Counted from the first letter of the stretch, positions 7,764 to 18,343 are shown. The stretch is DNA of 38,770 nt from Bacteroides sp. (GCA_017471925.1 JAFURM010000016.1:1-38770), one strand, 5' to 3'. A program made the numbers and translations. Notes: a model not told the origin generated them from the letters alone.

Positions 7764-7838
7764 CCCCTCCCGTCCTCCCCCGTGGGGAGGGGATGGGGTA
7801 TTGTAGGTATTGCCTTAAGCTCCCCCTTGCGGGGGGAG
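7764..7838. repeat. pair of REP-like GC-rich palindromes between frdA and frdB
   Basis: Two hairpins lie back to back: CCCCTCCC...GGGGAGGGG at 7764-7792, and CTCCCCC-TTGC-GGGGGGAG at 7820-7838 followed by TTGAGGGGGC. Such CTCCCCC/GGGGGAG palindromes are frequent dispersed repeats in Bacteroidetes. Being inside the frd operon, they could act as mRNA stabilisers or partial terminators. Confidence 0.6.
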
Positions 7839-7850
7839 TTGAGGGGGCTT

Positions 7851-9797
<1,947 letters not shown>

Positions 9798-9841
9798 GAA
9801 TGCTGAATTTTAATTCTTTAATTCTTGGTTTTTAATTCCCC

Positions 9842-10546
9842 TTAGCAGGCCCCTCCGCAGCAGAGTGACTTCAGGAAGAAGACCACCACGACGGCTGCAA
9901 AGCCCAGCACGATGACGGTGGAGTAGATGTTGGAGATGCATTTCCAGCGGTTGATCCAAGTCTGGTTGTTCCATCCCAGGGTCTGCATGGCGCTCCAGAA
10001 TCCGTGTGTAAGGTGGAACCAGATGGCACTCAGCCAAACGAGATAGAGCACTACGTTGATCCAGCTGCTGAAGGTGTTCTGGATGTGCATGACACCGTTT
10101 GTAGCTTCGGCCATGGCCAGCACGGACACTTCGGCACCGGTTTCGTGCAGGATTTCCACAAGTTGCATCTTGCTCCAGAAGTGTACCAGGTGGAGTGCCA
10201 GGCCCAGGATGACGATAACTCCCAGGACGAGCATGTTCTGTGAGGCCCATTCCACGGTCTTCGGCTTGTCTGTCACGGCATAGCGTTCAGTTCCGCGTGC
10301 CTTACGGTTCTGCATGGTGAGCCAGAAGGCATAGATGATGTGAATGATGAACAAGGCAGCCAGACCCACGCAGGCCACCAGGGCATACCAGTTTGCTCCC
10401 AGGAACTCACAAATCATGTTGTATCCCTTGGCCGATACCAAGGCTACGAGATTCATGGCCATGTGGAACGTCAGAAACAGGATAAGGGCAAGGCCGGTAA
10501 CGCTCATCACCACTTTCCTTCCTACAGATGAATTACTTAACCACAT
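9842..10546 (-). CDS. frdC: fumarate reductase / succinate dehydrogenase cytochrome b subunit
   Basis: Integral membrane subunit of 234 residues that anchors the complex and passes electrons from menaquinol through two b hemes. About five hydrophobic segments are visible: near 12-35, 52-77, 105-125, 155-178 and 208-228. Histidines fall inside helices, including H28 (LTFHMAMN) and those in LFIIHIIYAF, LALHLVHFW and IWFHLTHGFW, which are candidates for heme ligands. It is the first gene of the frd operon, with a good promoter 73-104 bp upstream. The C-terminus ends in CCGGAC, an unusual cysteine cluster. The fusion-type single subunit distinguishes it from the separate SdhC/SdhD of enterobacteria. 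Confidence 0.94.
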   Translation of the reverse strand: MWLSNSSVGRKVVMSVTGLALILFLTFHMAMNLVALVSAKGYNMICEFLGANWYALVACVGLAALFIIHIIYAFWLTMQNRKARGTERYAVTDKPKTVEWASQNMLVLGVIVILGLALHLVHFWSKMQLVEILHETGAEVSVLAMAEATNGVMHIQNTFSSWINVVLYLVWLSAIWFHLTHGFWSAMQTLGWNNQTWINRWKCISNIYSTVIVLGFAAVVVVFFLKSLCCGGAC

Positions 10547-10618
10547 AAATGATTGAATTTAAATTATTTAATAGTTAGAAAATTTCTCTTACCAAGGCAC
10601 GGAGGTCTTAATCTCTTG

Positions 10619-10650
10619 CAAAAATAGGGCAAATACCTTGATTAAGCAAG
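10619..10650 (-). promoter_or_regulatory. promoter of the frdCAB operon
   Basis: On the minus strand TATTTTTG (10619-10626) matches TAnnTTTG and lies about 20 bp after a TTG within 10647-10650, the Bacteroides sigma-ABfr arrangement. The leader to the frdC ATG would be about 65 nt and AT-rich. Confidence 0.6.
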
Positions 10651-10693
10651 CGATTAGAGAAATAATTCCGTAATTCATTGGAAGTGGACTGCA

Positions 10694-10803
10694 GGAACTG
10701 CACGCACTTTTTGTCGGAACTGTGTGTGGTTCTTGTGGAAATTGCATGCAGTTTGAGGAGAAATGGCGTGTAATTCCGGCCGGAACTGTACGCCATTCCG
10801 AAG
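10694..10803. repeat. 22-bp palindrome array A, upstream of frd
   Basis: Five consecutive 22-bp units start at 10694, 10716, 10738, 10760 and 10782. Cores are GGAACTGCACGCAC, GGAACTGTGTGTGGTTC, GAAATTGCATGCAGTTT, GAAATGGCGTGTAATTCC and GGAACTGTACGCCATTCC. Each approximates a dyad with GGAA/TTCC arms around an alternating purine-pyrimidine centre. Spacers of 4-6 bp differ. The array begins 44 bp upstream of the frd -33 element and encodes nothing. Confidence 0.75.
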
Positions 10804-10876
10804 TCTTTTCCGTTTCCCCTGTTTTTAAAAAAATGTATTTCGTAACATATAACATCGCCTTGTGTGTGGGAATGTC

Positions 10877-11004
10877 AGAACCTGTTTTGAATTTATTCCT
10901 TTCCTTTATTATCCGCTTTCCCTGAGTCTCTTTTCGGTTCTTTCGTCCGTTCTTTCTCGAAAAGACTCCTCATGAAAAAGCAGAATAAATTCAAAACAGG
11001 TTCT
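10877..11004. repeat. MITE-like element, complete copy
   Basis: A 128-bp element is bounded by perfect 22-bp terminal inverted repeats: the left arm 10877-10898 begins AGAACCTGTTTTGAATT and the right arm 10983-11004 is its exact complement. An inner imperfect pair (GAGTCTCTTTTCG and CGAAAAGACTC) would extend the stem. It has no ORF. Related sequence or ends are at 141-289, 12663-12684 and 35513-35534. No obvious target-site duplication is visible. Confidence 0.72.
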
Positions 11005-11383
11005 CAAACGCTCCCTTTTTGCTTAAAAACGACTGTTTAGATGCTGTGTTTAATATATTTATCATGTAGTAATAAATATATAGCCCCTATTCCCCTCTCT
11101 TTTAAGCCCCATTTCAGCGATGAAATGAGTTTTGCTGCATTATAAGGTGAAAAGGCCTGTTTTCTTTCTTGAAAACGGCCTTTTCTCTCGAAAACACTCA
11201 GGTGATGTTACATGTTATATGTTATAAAACTAAAAATAGGTTGATTGGGAAACTACGATTCTTTAATGGGAGTTAAGCAGAGGTGATTATCCCTACAAAA
11301 TTTCGGGTCTATTCCCAGAGTGGAATATATGTCTTATCTTCGCCTCAATAAAACGAGACACAAACACTTCAAAAACGAATCGT
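11005..11383. other. AT-rich intergenic region with hairpins, no gene
   Basis: I see no coding region here. It holds a strong hairpin (11150-11184), a small one (CATTTCA-GCGA-TGAAATG, about 11110-11128), an ATGTTACATGTTATATGTTAT stretch with short direct repeats near 11204-11225 and a plus-strand promoter-like TATCTTCG at 11335. The latter faces the 3' end of the minus-strand GH43 gene. Confidence 0.5.
11150..11184. terminator. strong hairpin, possible terminator at the PUL 3' end
   Basis: AAAAGGCCTGTTTTC and GAAAACGGCCTTTT pair almost perfectly with one bulge and a short loop. The A/T-flanked stem could act on either strand. On the minus strand it lies about 210 bp past the GH43 stop, the last PUL gene. 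Confidence 0.5.
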
Positions 11384-11395
11384 ATGATGCTGCTT

Positions 11396-12538
11396 TCATT
11401 TTTTCTTTTTCTGTCGTTCTATCTCTGGCATTCCGGTCTCCGGATTCATGCGGATGGGAATCCACAGGTGGCCGGAGTACATGAGGCTACGGGGATGCCA
11501 CACGTCGGCCATGAATATCCAACCACCGCCCTGCTTGGCGGGGAGGGGGAGGATGAAGGTGCTCTGTCCGCCAAAGGTACGTTTGGCTCCCGGCCCACGC
11601 ATGGGCGAGGGGTGTTGCTGCCACGGTCCCCAGATGGAGGGGGCGGAGAAGAGGCGTGCTTCGTTGGGCTCCCATCCCGTGCAGCCTGATGCGATGAGCC
11701 AGTAGGTGCTCGTAGCGGGGTCGTGGAAGATGGCCGGTGCCTCGTTGTGGCCGCCGGGGAAGAGGCGGATGTAGCGGCCCGTGTGGCTCAGGTAGTTGTC
11801 AGAGAGTTCGGCGATGTGCAGTGTCAGGTTCTCTTCCGAGGAGTAGATGTGATAGGCCCGGCCGTCGGCGGGGTCTTGGAAGAGCGTCATGTCGCGCGAC
11901 ATCTGTCCGTCCTGCAGGTCGCGCTGCACGAAGAGTCCCTGCTCCACGGCCTGACGCCACTGGGGAGTCCACCACTCCTTTACCTCCTCGGCGGGAAATT
12001 GGCGGGTGCGGTTTTCGGCAGGCATGTTCAGCGGCCACTGCCCGGGGTTGACGCGTGTGGAGCGCACAAAGTGGTAGGGACCTTCGGGACGGTCGGCCAC
12101 GGCCACACCGGCGCGTGCCGCCTCATAGCCTCGTCCGCGCAGCTCTAAGTGGAACCACATGACGAACTGGCGCGTCTCTTCGTTGTAGAGCACCTTGGGC
12201 CGTTCCATGATGCAGCCGCGCGAAATCTCGCTCAGGGTGTCGGTGGTGCAGACACTGAGGGCGATGCCTCGGTGCTTCCAGTTCTTCAGGTCGCGCGAGG
12301 AGTAGCAGTTGATGCCTTCGGTCGTGGCAAAGCCGCGTTCGGGGCGATGCTCGCCAAACCAGTAGTAGGTGCCCTTGTGGAGCAGGATGCCGCCGCCGTG
12401 GGCGTTGATGTAGCGTCCTTCCGTGTCTAACCAGGCCGTAGTGTCGGGCGGCAGGGGACGTTCGTGACGCGCAGCAGGGCCTTGCCCATAGACAGGCAGG
12501 CACAGGAGAAGGAGGAGGAGGGGAAGAAGGTGGGGCAT
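11396..12538 (-). CDS. glycoside hydrolase family 43, subfamily 24/34-like (exo-beta-1,3-galactanase / galactofuranosidase-type)
   Basis: Exported five-bladed propeller enzyme of 380 residues with a hydrophobic signal (LLPLLLLLLCLPVYGQG). NAHGGG (45-50), INCYSSRDLKNW (76-87), ERPKVLYN (112-119), HNEAPAIF (264-271) and FGGQSTFILPL (322-332) match the GH43 group that includes fungal exo-beta-1,3-galactanase. There a glutamate acts as the acid (E266 here by position) and a glutamine (Q325) replaces the usual aspartate base. An insertion at about 165-212 (WPLNMPAEN to GQMSRDM) is typical of Bacteroides homologues. The family's C-terminal tryptophan-rich end appears clipped to IERQKKKK. It is the last gene of the PUL and its only hydrolase. 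Substrate is inferred to be a galactan or arabinogalactan-type linkage. Confidence 0.85.
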   Translation of the reverse strand: MPHLLPLLLLLLCLPVYGQGPAARHERPLPPDTTAWLDTEGRYINAHGGGILLHKGTYYWFGEHRPERGFATTEGINCYSSRDLKNWKHRGIALSVCTTDTLSEISRGCIMERPKVLYNEETRQFVMWFHLELRGRGYEAARAGVAVADRPEGPYHFVRSTRVNPGQWPLNMPAENRTRQFPAEEVKEWWTPQWRQAVEQGLFVQRDLQDGQMSRDMTLFQDPADGRAYHIYSSEENLTLHIAELSDNYLSHTGRYIRLFPGGHNEAPAIFHDPATSTYWLIASGCTGWEPNEARLFSAPSIWGPWQQHPSPMRGPGAKRTFGGQSTFILPLPAKQGGGWIFMADVWHPRSLMYSGHLWIPIRMNPETGMPEIERQKKKK

Positions 12539-12573
12539 GAGGAATTATGGATTATGAATTTTGAATGATGAAT

Positions 12574-12650
12574 TTAGGCACGGATGACACGGATTTTCAC
12601 GGATTTTAGGTATGTTCTAAAACCGTTTTCTCCCTGCTATCCGTGCCTAA
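12574..12650. repeat. 77-bp inverted repeat with ACACGGAT blocks
   Basis: TTAGGCACGGAT at 12574-12585 is exactly complementary to ATCCGTGCCTAA at 12639-12650. Inside are CACGGATGACACGGATTTTC and a further CACGGATT. A related fragment with ATCCGTGTATTCATCCGTGT lies at 23878-23902. Such CACGGAT repeats look like dispersed intergenic elements. They encode nothing. Confidence 0.55.
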
Positions 12651-12652
12651 GG

Positions 12653-12684
12653 GAACTGTTCTGAATGAATTCAAAACAGGTTCT
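12653..12684. repeat. solo or collapsed end of the MITE-like element
   Basis: GAATGAATTCAAAACAGG... ending at 12684 matches the right terminal arm of the 10877-11004 element with one mismatch. The preceding GAACTGTTCTGAAT resembles a degraded left arm, so the two ends may be joined directly into a short hairpin. It lies between the discoidin lipoprotein and GH43 genes. Confidence 0.5.
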
Positions 12685-12706
12685 CAAAACAACTTGGGAT
12701 GAAAGA

Positions 12707-13588
12707 TTATTCTTCCATCGTTTCGGGGTCGTAGACTTCCACTGTTACGTCATAGAAGTAGAACTCGGCGAAGCAGTAGTAGCTGGCTGAGCCAGTGGCG
12801 GAGGTCACGACATAGCGCAGGTGCTTGAAGCCGAAGCCGGGCATGATGTAGTTCGTGGTGTACTCACTGCCGGCGCTGCTGGGCAGGCTGCTCAGGGTGC
12901 TGACGGACTGCCAGTCGGTGCCGTTGGCGCTGACCTGCAGCTCCACGGAGGCCGGACGGCCCGAGGTACGCCATCCGTCGTCCGTGCGGTTCACGTAGCC
13001 GATGGCGAAGTTCTCATGTTCTTCGGCAAAGTCCACCTGGATGTAGCTGGGATAGGTGGTGCCGCTGCCGTGCCAGTTGCTGGAGAAGAAGGTGCCGGTG
13101 CTTCCGTCCACCAGGTGCTTCAGCTGACCCTCTGAGGAGTCGGCCTGGTCGGCCGAAATCTGCGAAACATCCAGCTCCACCTTAGTGCGGCCCTTCTCCG
13201 TGTAGGTGGCGGGTGCGGCTCCCGAACGGGCCTTCACCTGAACCGTCTGGCCGCCCTCATGACGGGCGTTGAAGGTCTGGAAGTTGAAGGTGTAGTCGCC
13301 ATAGCGGGCGCGGGTGTTGTCAATCAGCAGTTCACCGGTGGTGTTGGAGCAGATTTGGCAGACATCCTTGTCCTGGAGCGGGTCGTGATAGCTTATCTTC
13401 ACGTACTCATATCCCTCGTTGGGCGTCCAGGTGAGCTTGATTTGTCCCGGCAGAGCCTCGCCCTGCACGCTTGAGGCCTCGATGGCCACGGGTGCCTTGT
13501 CGCTGCCCGTCACCTCGAAAGTCTCCAACTTGTCGTCGCATCCTGCCAAAGCCATCAGCAGGCAGGAGCCTAATATGATTCTTTTCAT
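12707..13588 (-). CDS. surface lipoprotein with Ig-like and discoidin (F5/8 type C) domains
   Basis: Lipoprotein of 293 residues with signal peptide and lipobox LAGC, giving the mature N-terminal CDDKLETFE. Residues about 30-125 form a fibronectin type III or Ig-like domain (IKLTWTPNEGYEYVKISY, as in DUF4959/DUF4998-type proteins). Residues about 135-285 look like a discoidin/CBM32-type beta-sandwich: HLVDGSTGTFFSSNWH, YIQVDFAEEHENFAIGYVNR, SVELQVSANGTDWQSVS and FKHLRYVVT. It lies 33 bp after susD2 in the same direction, the usual place for a surface glycan-binding protein of a PUL. No catalytic motif is visible, so the role is likely to hold polysaccharide at the outer membrane. Confidence 0.85.
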   Translation of the reverse strand: MKRIILGSCLLMALAGCDDKLETFEVTGSDKAPVAIEASSVQGEALPGQIKLTWTPNEGYEYVKISYHDPLQDKDVCQICSNTTGELLIDNTRARYGDYTFNFQTFNARHEGGQTVQVKARSGAAPATYTEKGRTKVELDVSQISADQADSSEGQLKHLVDGSTGTFFSSNWHGSGTTYPSYIQVDFAEEHENFAIGYVNRTDDGWRTSGRPASVELQVSANGTDWQSVSTLSSLPSSAGSEYTTNYIMPGFGFKHLRYVVTSATGSASYYCFAEFYFYDVTVEVYDPETMEE

Positions 13589-13621
13589 TGAATATACGGT
13601 TTATTTGAAGTTTATACTGTC

Positions 13622-15289
13622 TTACCAGCCCGGATTCTGCGTCAGCTTGGGGTTCTTGCGGATTTCAGAGTCGGGGATGGGGAAGAGATACATCTTGTCG
13701 TTCCACACGAGTTCCTTGTTGCTCTTGTTGTAGCTGAAGGTGTCGTCGCCGGTCTTCGTGATGGTCATGCGGCTGATGGAGGTGAAACCGTCCTCTTTCC
13801 AGCGGCGCACGTCCCAGAAGCGGTGGCCTTCGAAGGCCAGCTCTACCATGCGCTCGCGCTTGTAGCGGGTCCAGAATTCGCTGCCCGTCATGCCTTCGGG
13901 GAAGGCGGGCATCTTCACGCCCTGACGGTCGCGCACCACGTTCACGGCTTCGCGGGCTGTCAGGTCGAGGTCGCCCTCGGTCAGGTCGGCACCGCCCAGA
14001 TACTGATACATGGCCTCGGCATAGTTCAGGTAGAACTCACCCAGACGGAAGGTCACCCAGCTGTGGCGCTTGCCGCCCGTGCCCGTTCCGGCGCTGATGT
14101 CGATGGAGCCGTCCAGATACTTCTTCAGGTAGTAGCCGGTGGGAGTGGCATAGGGGATGGGCATGCCGTTGCGTCCGCCTACGTAGGTCTCCAGCGGATA
14201 GGGGTTGGTGTCGGGCCACTTGTCGCCGTTTACGGCGATGGTCATGCCCATGCGCGGGTCGCGTCCGCTGTAGGGGTTGTTGGGGTCGGGTTCGCCACCG
14301 TTCTTCATCTCATAGGCATCCACCAGCGTCTGTGTGGGGCAGTTGCCCGAGTTGGCGTTCTCCATGCCGATGGGGAAGTTGTACCACTCCGGAGAGTTGG
14401 TATCGCCTACGCGGCGGGCGAAGATGACTTCGGCAGCCTTGTAGTTGCCGGTGCCCCACAGGTCGGTGTATTTGCCCAGCGTGATGCCGTTCTCGGCACA
14501 GTAGTCGATGACCGCCTTGTTGGCCTGGGCAGCAGCGTGCCACAGGTTCTTGTCGCCGCTCTCGTTGAAGAGCTTGCTGGCACGGTACAGGGCGGCGCGG
14601 GCCTTCAGGGCCAGGGCCATTCCGCGTGTCACGCGGCCCGTCTCCGGGTTGCTCGTGCCACCGGCAGCATCGTTCTCTATGCCCGAGTAGGTCACGGGCA
14701 GTTCGGGTGCCACGGCGTCACACTCCTTGATGATGAAGTCGAACACCTCGTCGGCCGGCGTGCGTTCCATGTTGTTGGCCTCGGCCTCGGTCAGCACGGT
14801 GGTGGTGAAGGGCACATCGCCATAGGCACGCACCAGCAGGAAGTAATAGTAGGCACGGAGCAGGCGCACCTCGTAGGGGTAGCGCTTGTAGCGGTTCATC
14901 TGTGACTCATAGTCCTGCGTGAAGCGCAGGTCGTAGAAGTCGCGGTCCACGCCCTCGGTCAGGAAGTAGTTGGCCGCACGGATGCCGCTGTAGTAGCTCC
15001 ACTGTGACTTGGGGTTCAGGGCACTCCAGCCACCGTTGGTATAGTCGCGCACGCTGCTGTAGGTGATGGCCATCTCGGCCTCGTCGCAGGCCGAAGCCAG
15101 CGAGTTGAGTCCGGGCAGGTCATAGTCCAGATAGGAATAGATGTTGTTCACGAACCCGGCTGTGCGACCGAAGTCGGTGAAGACATACTCCTTGTCGTAG
15201 GAAGTATATTCATGGTAGTCCATCTTGTCCGAGCAAGCCGTCAGGGCGGCCAGGCAGGCAATTCCGGCACATATATTCTTCAGTTTCAT
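13622..15289 (-). CDS. SusD-family nutrient-binding lipoprotein (susD2)
   Basis: Lipoprotein of 555 residues with lipobox ALTAC at about residue 19, expected on the outer leaflet of the outer membrane as the lid of its SusC partner. The N-terminal SusD region shows the TPR-type helical pattern (RLLRAYYYFLLVRAYGDVPF). The C-terminal RagB/SusD hallmark is present in FRLGEFYLNYAEAMYQYLGG, RERMVELAFEGHRFWDVRRWK and the ending LFPIPDSEIRKNPKLTQNPGW. Length is normal and no defect is seen, although the upstream susC2 carries an in-frame stop. It starts 37 bp after susC2. If susC2 is not functional, this protein would lack its cognate transporter or pair with susC1. Confidence 0.95.
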   Translation of the reverse strand: MKLKNICAGIACLAALTACSDKMDYHEYTSYDKEYVFTDFGRTAGFVNNIYSYLDYDLPGLNSLASACDEAEMAITYSSVRDYTNGGWSALNPKSQWSYYSGIRAANYFLTEGVDRDFYDLRFTQDYESQMNRYKRYPYEVRLLRAYYYFLLVRAYGDVPFTTTVLTEAEANNMERTPADEVFDFIIKECDAVAPELPVTYSGIENDAAGGTSNPETGRVTRGMALALKARAALYRASKLFNESGDKNLWHAAAQANKAVIDYCAENGITLGKYTDLWGTGNYKAAEVIFARRVGDTNSPEWYNFPIGMENANSGNCPTQTLVDAYEMKNGGEPDPNNPYSGRDPRMGMTIAVNGDKWPDTNPYPLETYVGGRNGMPIPYATPTGYYLKKYLDGSIDISAGTGTGGKRHSWVTFRLGEFYLNYAEAMYQYLGGADLTEGDLDLTAREAVNVVRDRQGVKMPAFPEGMTGSEFWTRYKRERMVELAFEGHRFWDVRRWKEDGFTSISRMTITKTGDDTFSYNKSNKELVWNDKMYLFPIPDSEIRKNPKLTQNPGW

Positions 15290-15325
15290 ATATATCTGTT
15301 CGTTTTTATAAGTTAAACTATCGGT

Positions 15326-18300
15326 TTAGAAGCCCACTTGCAAGCCCACGTGGATGGAGCGTGTGGCGGGGTAGTAGCCCATGGCCTCGGGGTCGGTCAG
15401 GTCAATGCTGTCCCAGCAGAGCAGGTCCACACCACGCACGTACACCTTGGCATTCTTCATCTTGGCCTTGCTGACGAGCGATGCAGGCAGTTTGTAGTAG
15501 ATTTCGGCATTGCGCAGCTTCAGGAACGAGCGGTCGGCCAGCCAGATGGAGGAGGTCTCATTGTTGTTGTCTACGGTCTCCGTGGTCAGACGCGGGAAAC
15601 GGGCGTTGGGCGTTTCGGGAGTCCAGTGGTTGTTGTAGACATATTCTGATATGCTTGTGTTGTCCACCAACGGGCGATAGAACGTGCTGGTCAGGTAGGC
15701 GGTGTAGTTGCCCACGCCCTGGAAGTAGGCGTTGAAGCCCAAGCCTTTCCATTCCAGACCCACGTTGAAGCCGTAATAGATTTCGGGGCAGGTGGAGTTG
15801 TAGCCCATGGGAATGTAGTCGTTGCTGTTGATGACGTTGTCACCGTTGATGTCCTTGTACTTGATGTCACCGGCCTGTACGGGTCCGAACTGTTGGGGCA
15901 GGCTGTTGGTCACGTCGTTGTCGTCGATGAAGTAGCCTGCTGCCTGGAGGCCGAAAATCTGGCCTACGCGCTTGCCGGTCTGCGTCAGGTAGTCATAAGC
16001 CTGAGGCTCTTCCAGCATTTCGATGATCTTGCTGCGGCTGTAGGAGAAGTTGGCTCCGGCACGGAGTTGGAAGTCACCGATGCGCTTGTTGTAGTCCAGA
16101 CCGAGTTCTGCGCCCCAGCTGTCCACGATACCGGCGTTCACGTAAGGACTGGAGGCACCCAGCACGGCCGAGTTCTGTCCCGATGCGCTGACCCAGATGT
16201 CCGAGCGGCGCTCATAGAAGCCGTCGATGGTCATGTTCAGGCCCTTCAGCAGCGACATGTCCAGACCGAGGTTGTACTTGTAAGCCTTCTCGGTGGTGCC
16301 GTTCAGGGAGGCCAGACGGCCTTCGCTCCAGCCGCCGTCGCCGCCGAAGTTGTCCTGCACGGGGTATCCGCTGGCACTGCCCACGGTGGTGTTCCAGTAG
16401 CCGTTGGCCGGGATGTTGTCGGTGTTGATGATGCCGAATGAGGCACGCAGCTTCATGAAGTCAATGATGCTCTGGTTCTTCATGAACGGTTCGTCGCTGA
16501 TGACCCAGGCCAGACCCAGTGTGGGAGAGAGGTTCCAGCGGCTGTCGGGGTCCAGACGGTTGGAGGCCGATGCCATCAGGGTGAAGTCGGCAAAGTAGCG
16601 GTTCTTGTAACCGTAGTGGCTGTACCAGCCGGCGTTCTGGGTGTAGAGCGTGTTGTTAGTGCCGTTCATGTTGTCATACTTATAGGTATAGAGCAACATG
16701 CTGTAGACGTCGTGCAGGCCGAAGCTGCGCTTCCAGTCTACGTTGAACTGGAAGTTGAACGAGCGGTGCTGCCAGTCCAGCTTGGCGTTGTCGCCCGACA
16801 CGCTGCTCACCGTACCGCCTTCGAAGTTGCTGAATTCCACGGGCACGCCGTTTTCCCACTTGGTCACCGTCTGCATGCCATACTTGGCGCTCTGGCGATA
16901 GTCTTCCCAATAGGAGGCGATGTTGTCATAGCCCATGCGCACGGTGGCGCCGAGACCCTGCGTGATGCTGGAGAGATCTTGCGTCAGGGCCATGTCGGCA
17001 TAGAGGGCGCGGGTGTGGCCCTTGGTGTAGCCGTGTCCCTGGCTCAGGTAGACGGGGTTGTAGCTGCCGTCCCAGGTGGAGTTACCGCCCCACAGACCCT
17101 TCTCCGTGCGGATGGGGAAGGCTGCCGAGGGAGTGGTGAAGATTTTGCCCATCAGGTTGTCGCCCGAGGAACTGGGGCGGCTGAACTCGTTCAGTACACC
17201 CATGATGTTGGCCTTCATCTGTGTCTTGGGGCTGAGCTCGATGTCCAGGTTGGTACGGAAGTTGGCCTTGGAGTACTTCTCCTGTGTGGAGTAGCCTTCG
17301 TTGGCGTTGGCATTGTTGATGAAGCCCTTGTTGTTCTGCAGGTTCAGCAGGGTGAAGTAGCGCATCTTGGTGGAACCGCCACGGAAGGTGAGGGTGGCGA
17401 TGTCGGATGCACCGTTGTCGCGCAACACCTCGTCGGCCCAGTTCACGTTGGGGTAGAGGTAGGGATAGTTACCGCTCTGGAAGGCTGCCAGTTCGTTGGC
17501 CGAGTAGCGCGGTGACTTGCCGTCGTTGGCCAGAGCCTCGTTGATGGCGCTGGCATAGGTGTAGGCGTCAGCCATGCGCGGTGTGCTGGTCTGTGAGGTG
17601 AAGGCATGGTCATAGGAGAAGTTGATTTCGCGGGTGTTGTACTTGCCGCGTTTGGTCACGATGTTCACCACGCCGTTGATGCCACGGAAGCCGTAGAGGG
17701 CCACGGCTGCAGCGTCGCGCAGCACGGTCACGGATTCCACTTCCTCGGGAGTGATGTAGTTCAGGGCGTTCCAGTTGTTGTCGCGCTCCAGTCCGTCCAC
17801 TACGAGGAGGATGCCGTTGTTGCCGTTCAGGGTCTGCAGGCCACGGATGTACATGGAGGGAATCTGTTCCTAGATGCTTCCCGTGTTCTGCATGGTGGTG
17901 AGTCCCGTCACGTTGCCGAAGAGGGAGTTGCCGATGTTCATGGCCGAGCGGTTGTCTATCTGGTCGGCATAGACGGTAGAGGCGGCTCCGGTGCTCTCTG
18001 CACGGGTCTGGTTCAGGCCGAATCCATATTCCACCTTCTGCGAGGCGAGGTCCATGGTGATGGTCATGATTTTCTTGTCGCCGCTGACGGTGACGAGCTT
18101 GGTGTCGTCGTTGCCGGTGCGCACTCTCAGCGCGTCGTTCTTCTCGGCTGAGATTTCAAAGAGACCGTTGCTGTCAGTGGTGGCTTGGAGCAGGGGGTTG
18201 TTCTCCACTGTCACCAGGGCACCTGCCACGGGATTGCCCTGCAGGTCCACTACCTTTCCGGTCACCTGGTTGTCTGCTTGCGCCCATCCTTTAAGGCCGG

Positions 18301-18343
18301 TGCAAGCCAGCATAGCGAAAGCTATTATGATATGTTTTTTCAT
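15326..18343 (-). pseudogene. SusC-family TonB-dependent transporter (susC2) interrupted by an in-frame TAG
   Basis: Without the stop this would be a 1005-codon SusC-like outer-membrane transporter. It has a signal peptide (MKKHIIIAFAMLACTGLKGWAQ), a carboxypeptidase-regulatory-like domain (about 25-100), a plug domain and a 22-strand barrel ending GLQVGF. Codon 158 (17870-17872) is TAG between NTGSI and EQIPSMYIRG. Reading continues in frame for 847 codons with no other stop, so this is a point mutation, not a frameshift. SusC homologues usually have tryptophan here, so TGG to TAG is the simplest change. An ATG six codons later (17854) could start a product without signal peptide, which would not reach the membrane. 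Alternatives are sequencing error, readthrough or a recent null allele. It follows susD1 by 64 bp. Confidence 0.88.

Noticed and set aside
11040-11395. Small gene or tRNA in the AT-rich gap
   Set aside because: No ORF with a plausible start and composition and no cloverleaf were found, only hairpins.
17854-17872. Reading susC2 as two separate genes
   Set aside because: The downstream ORF would lack a signal peptide and most of the plug domain, and the frames are the same across the stop. One interrupted gene is the better account.
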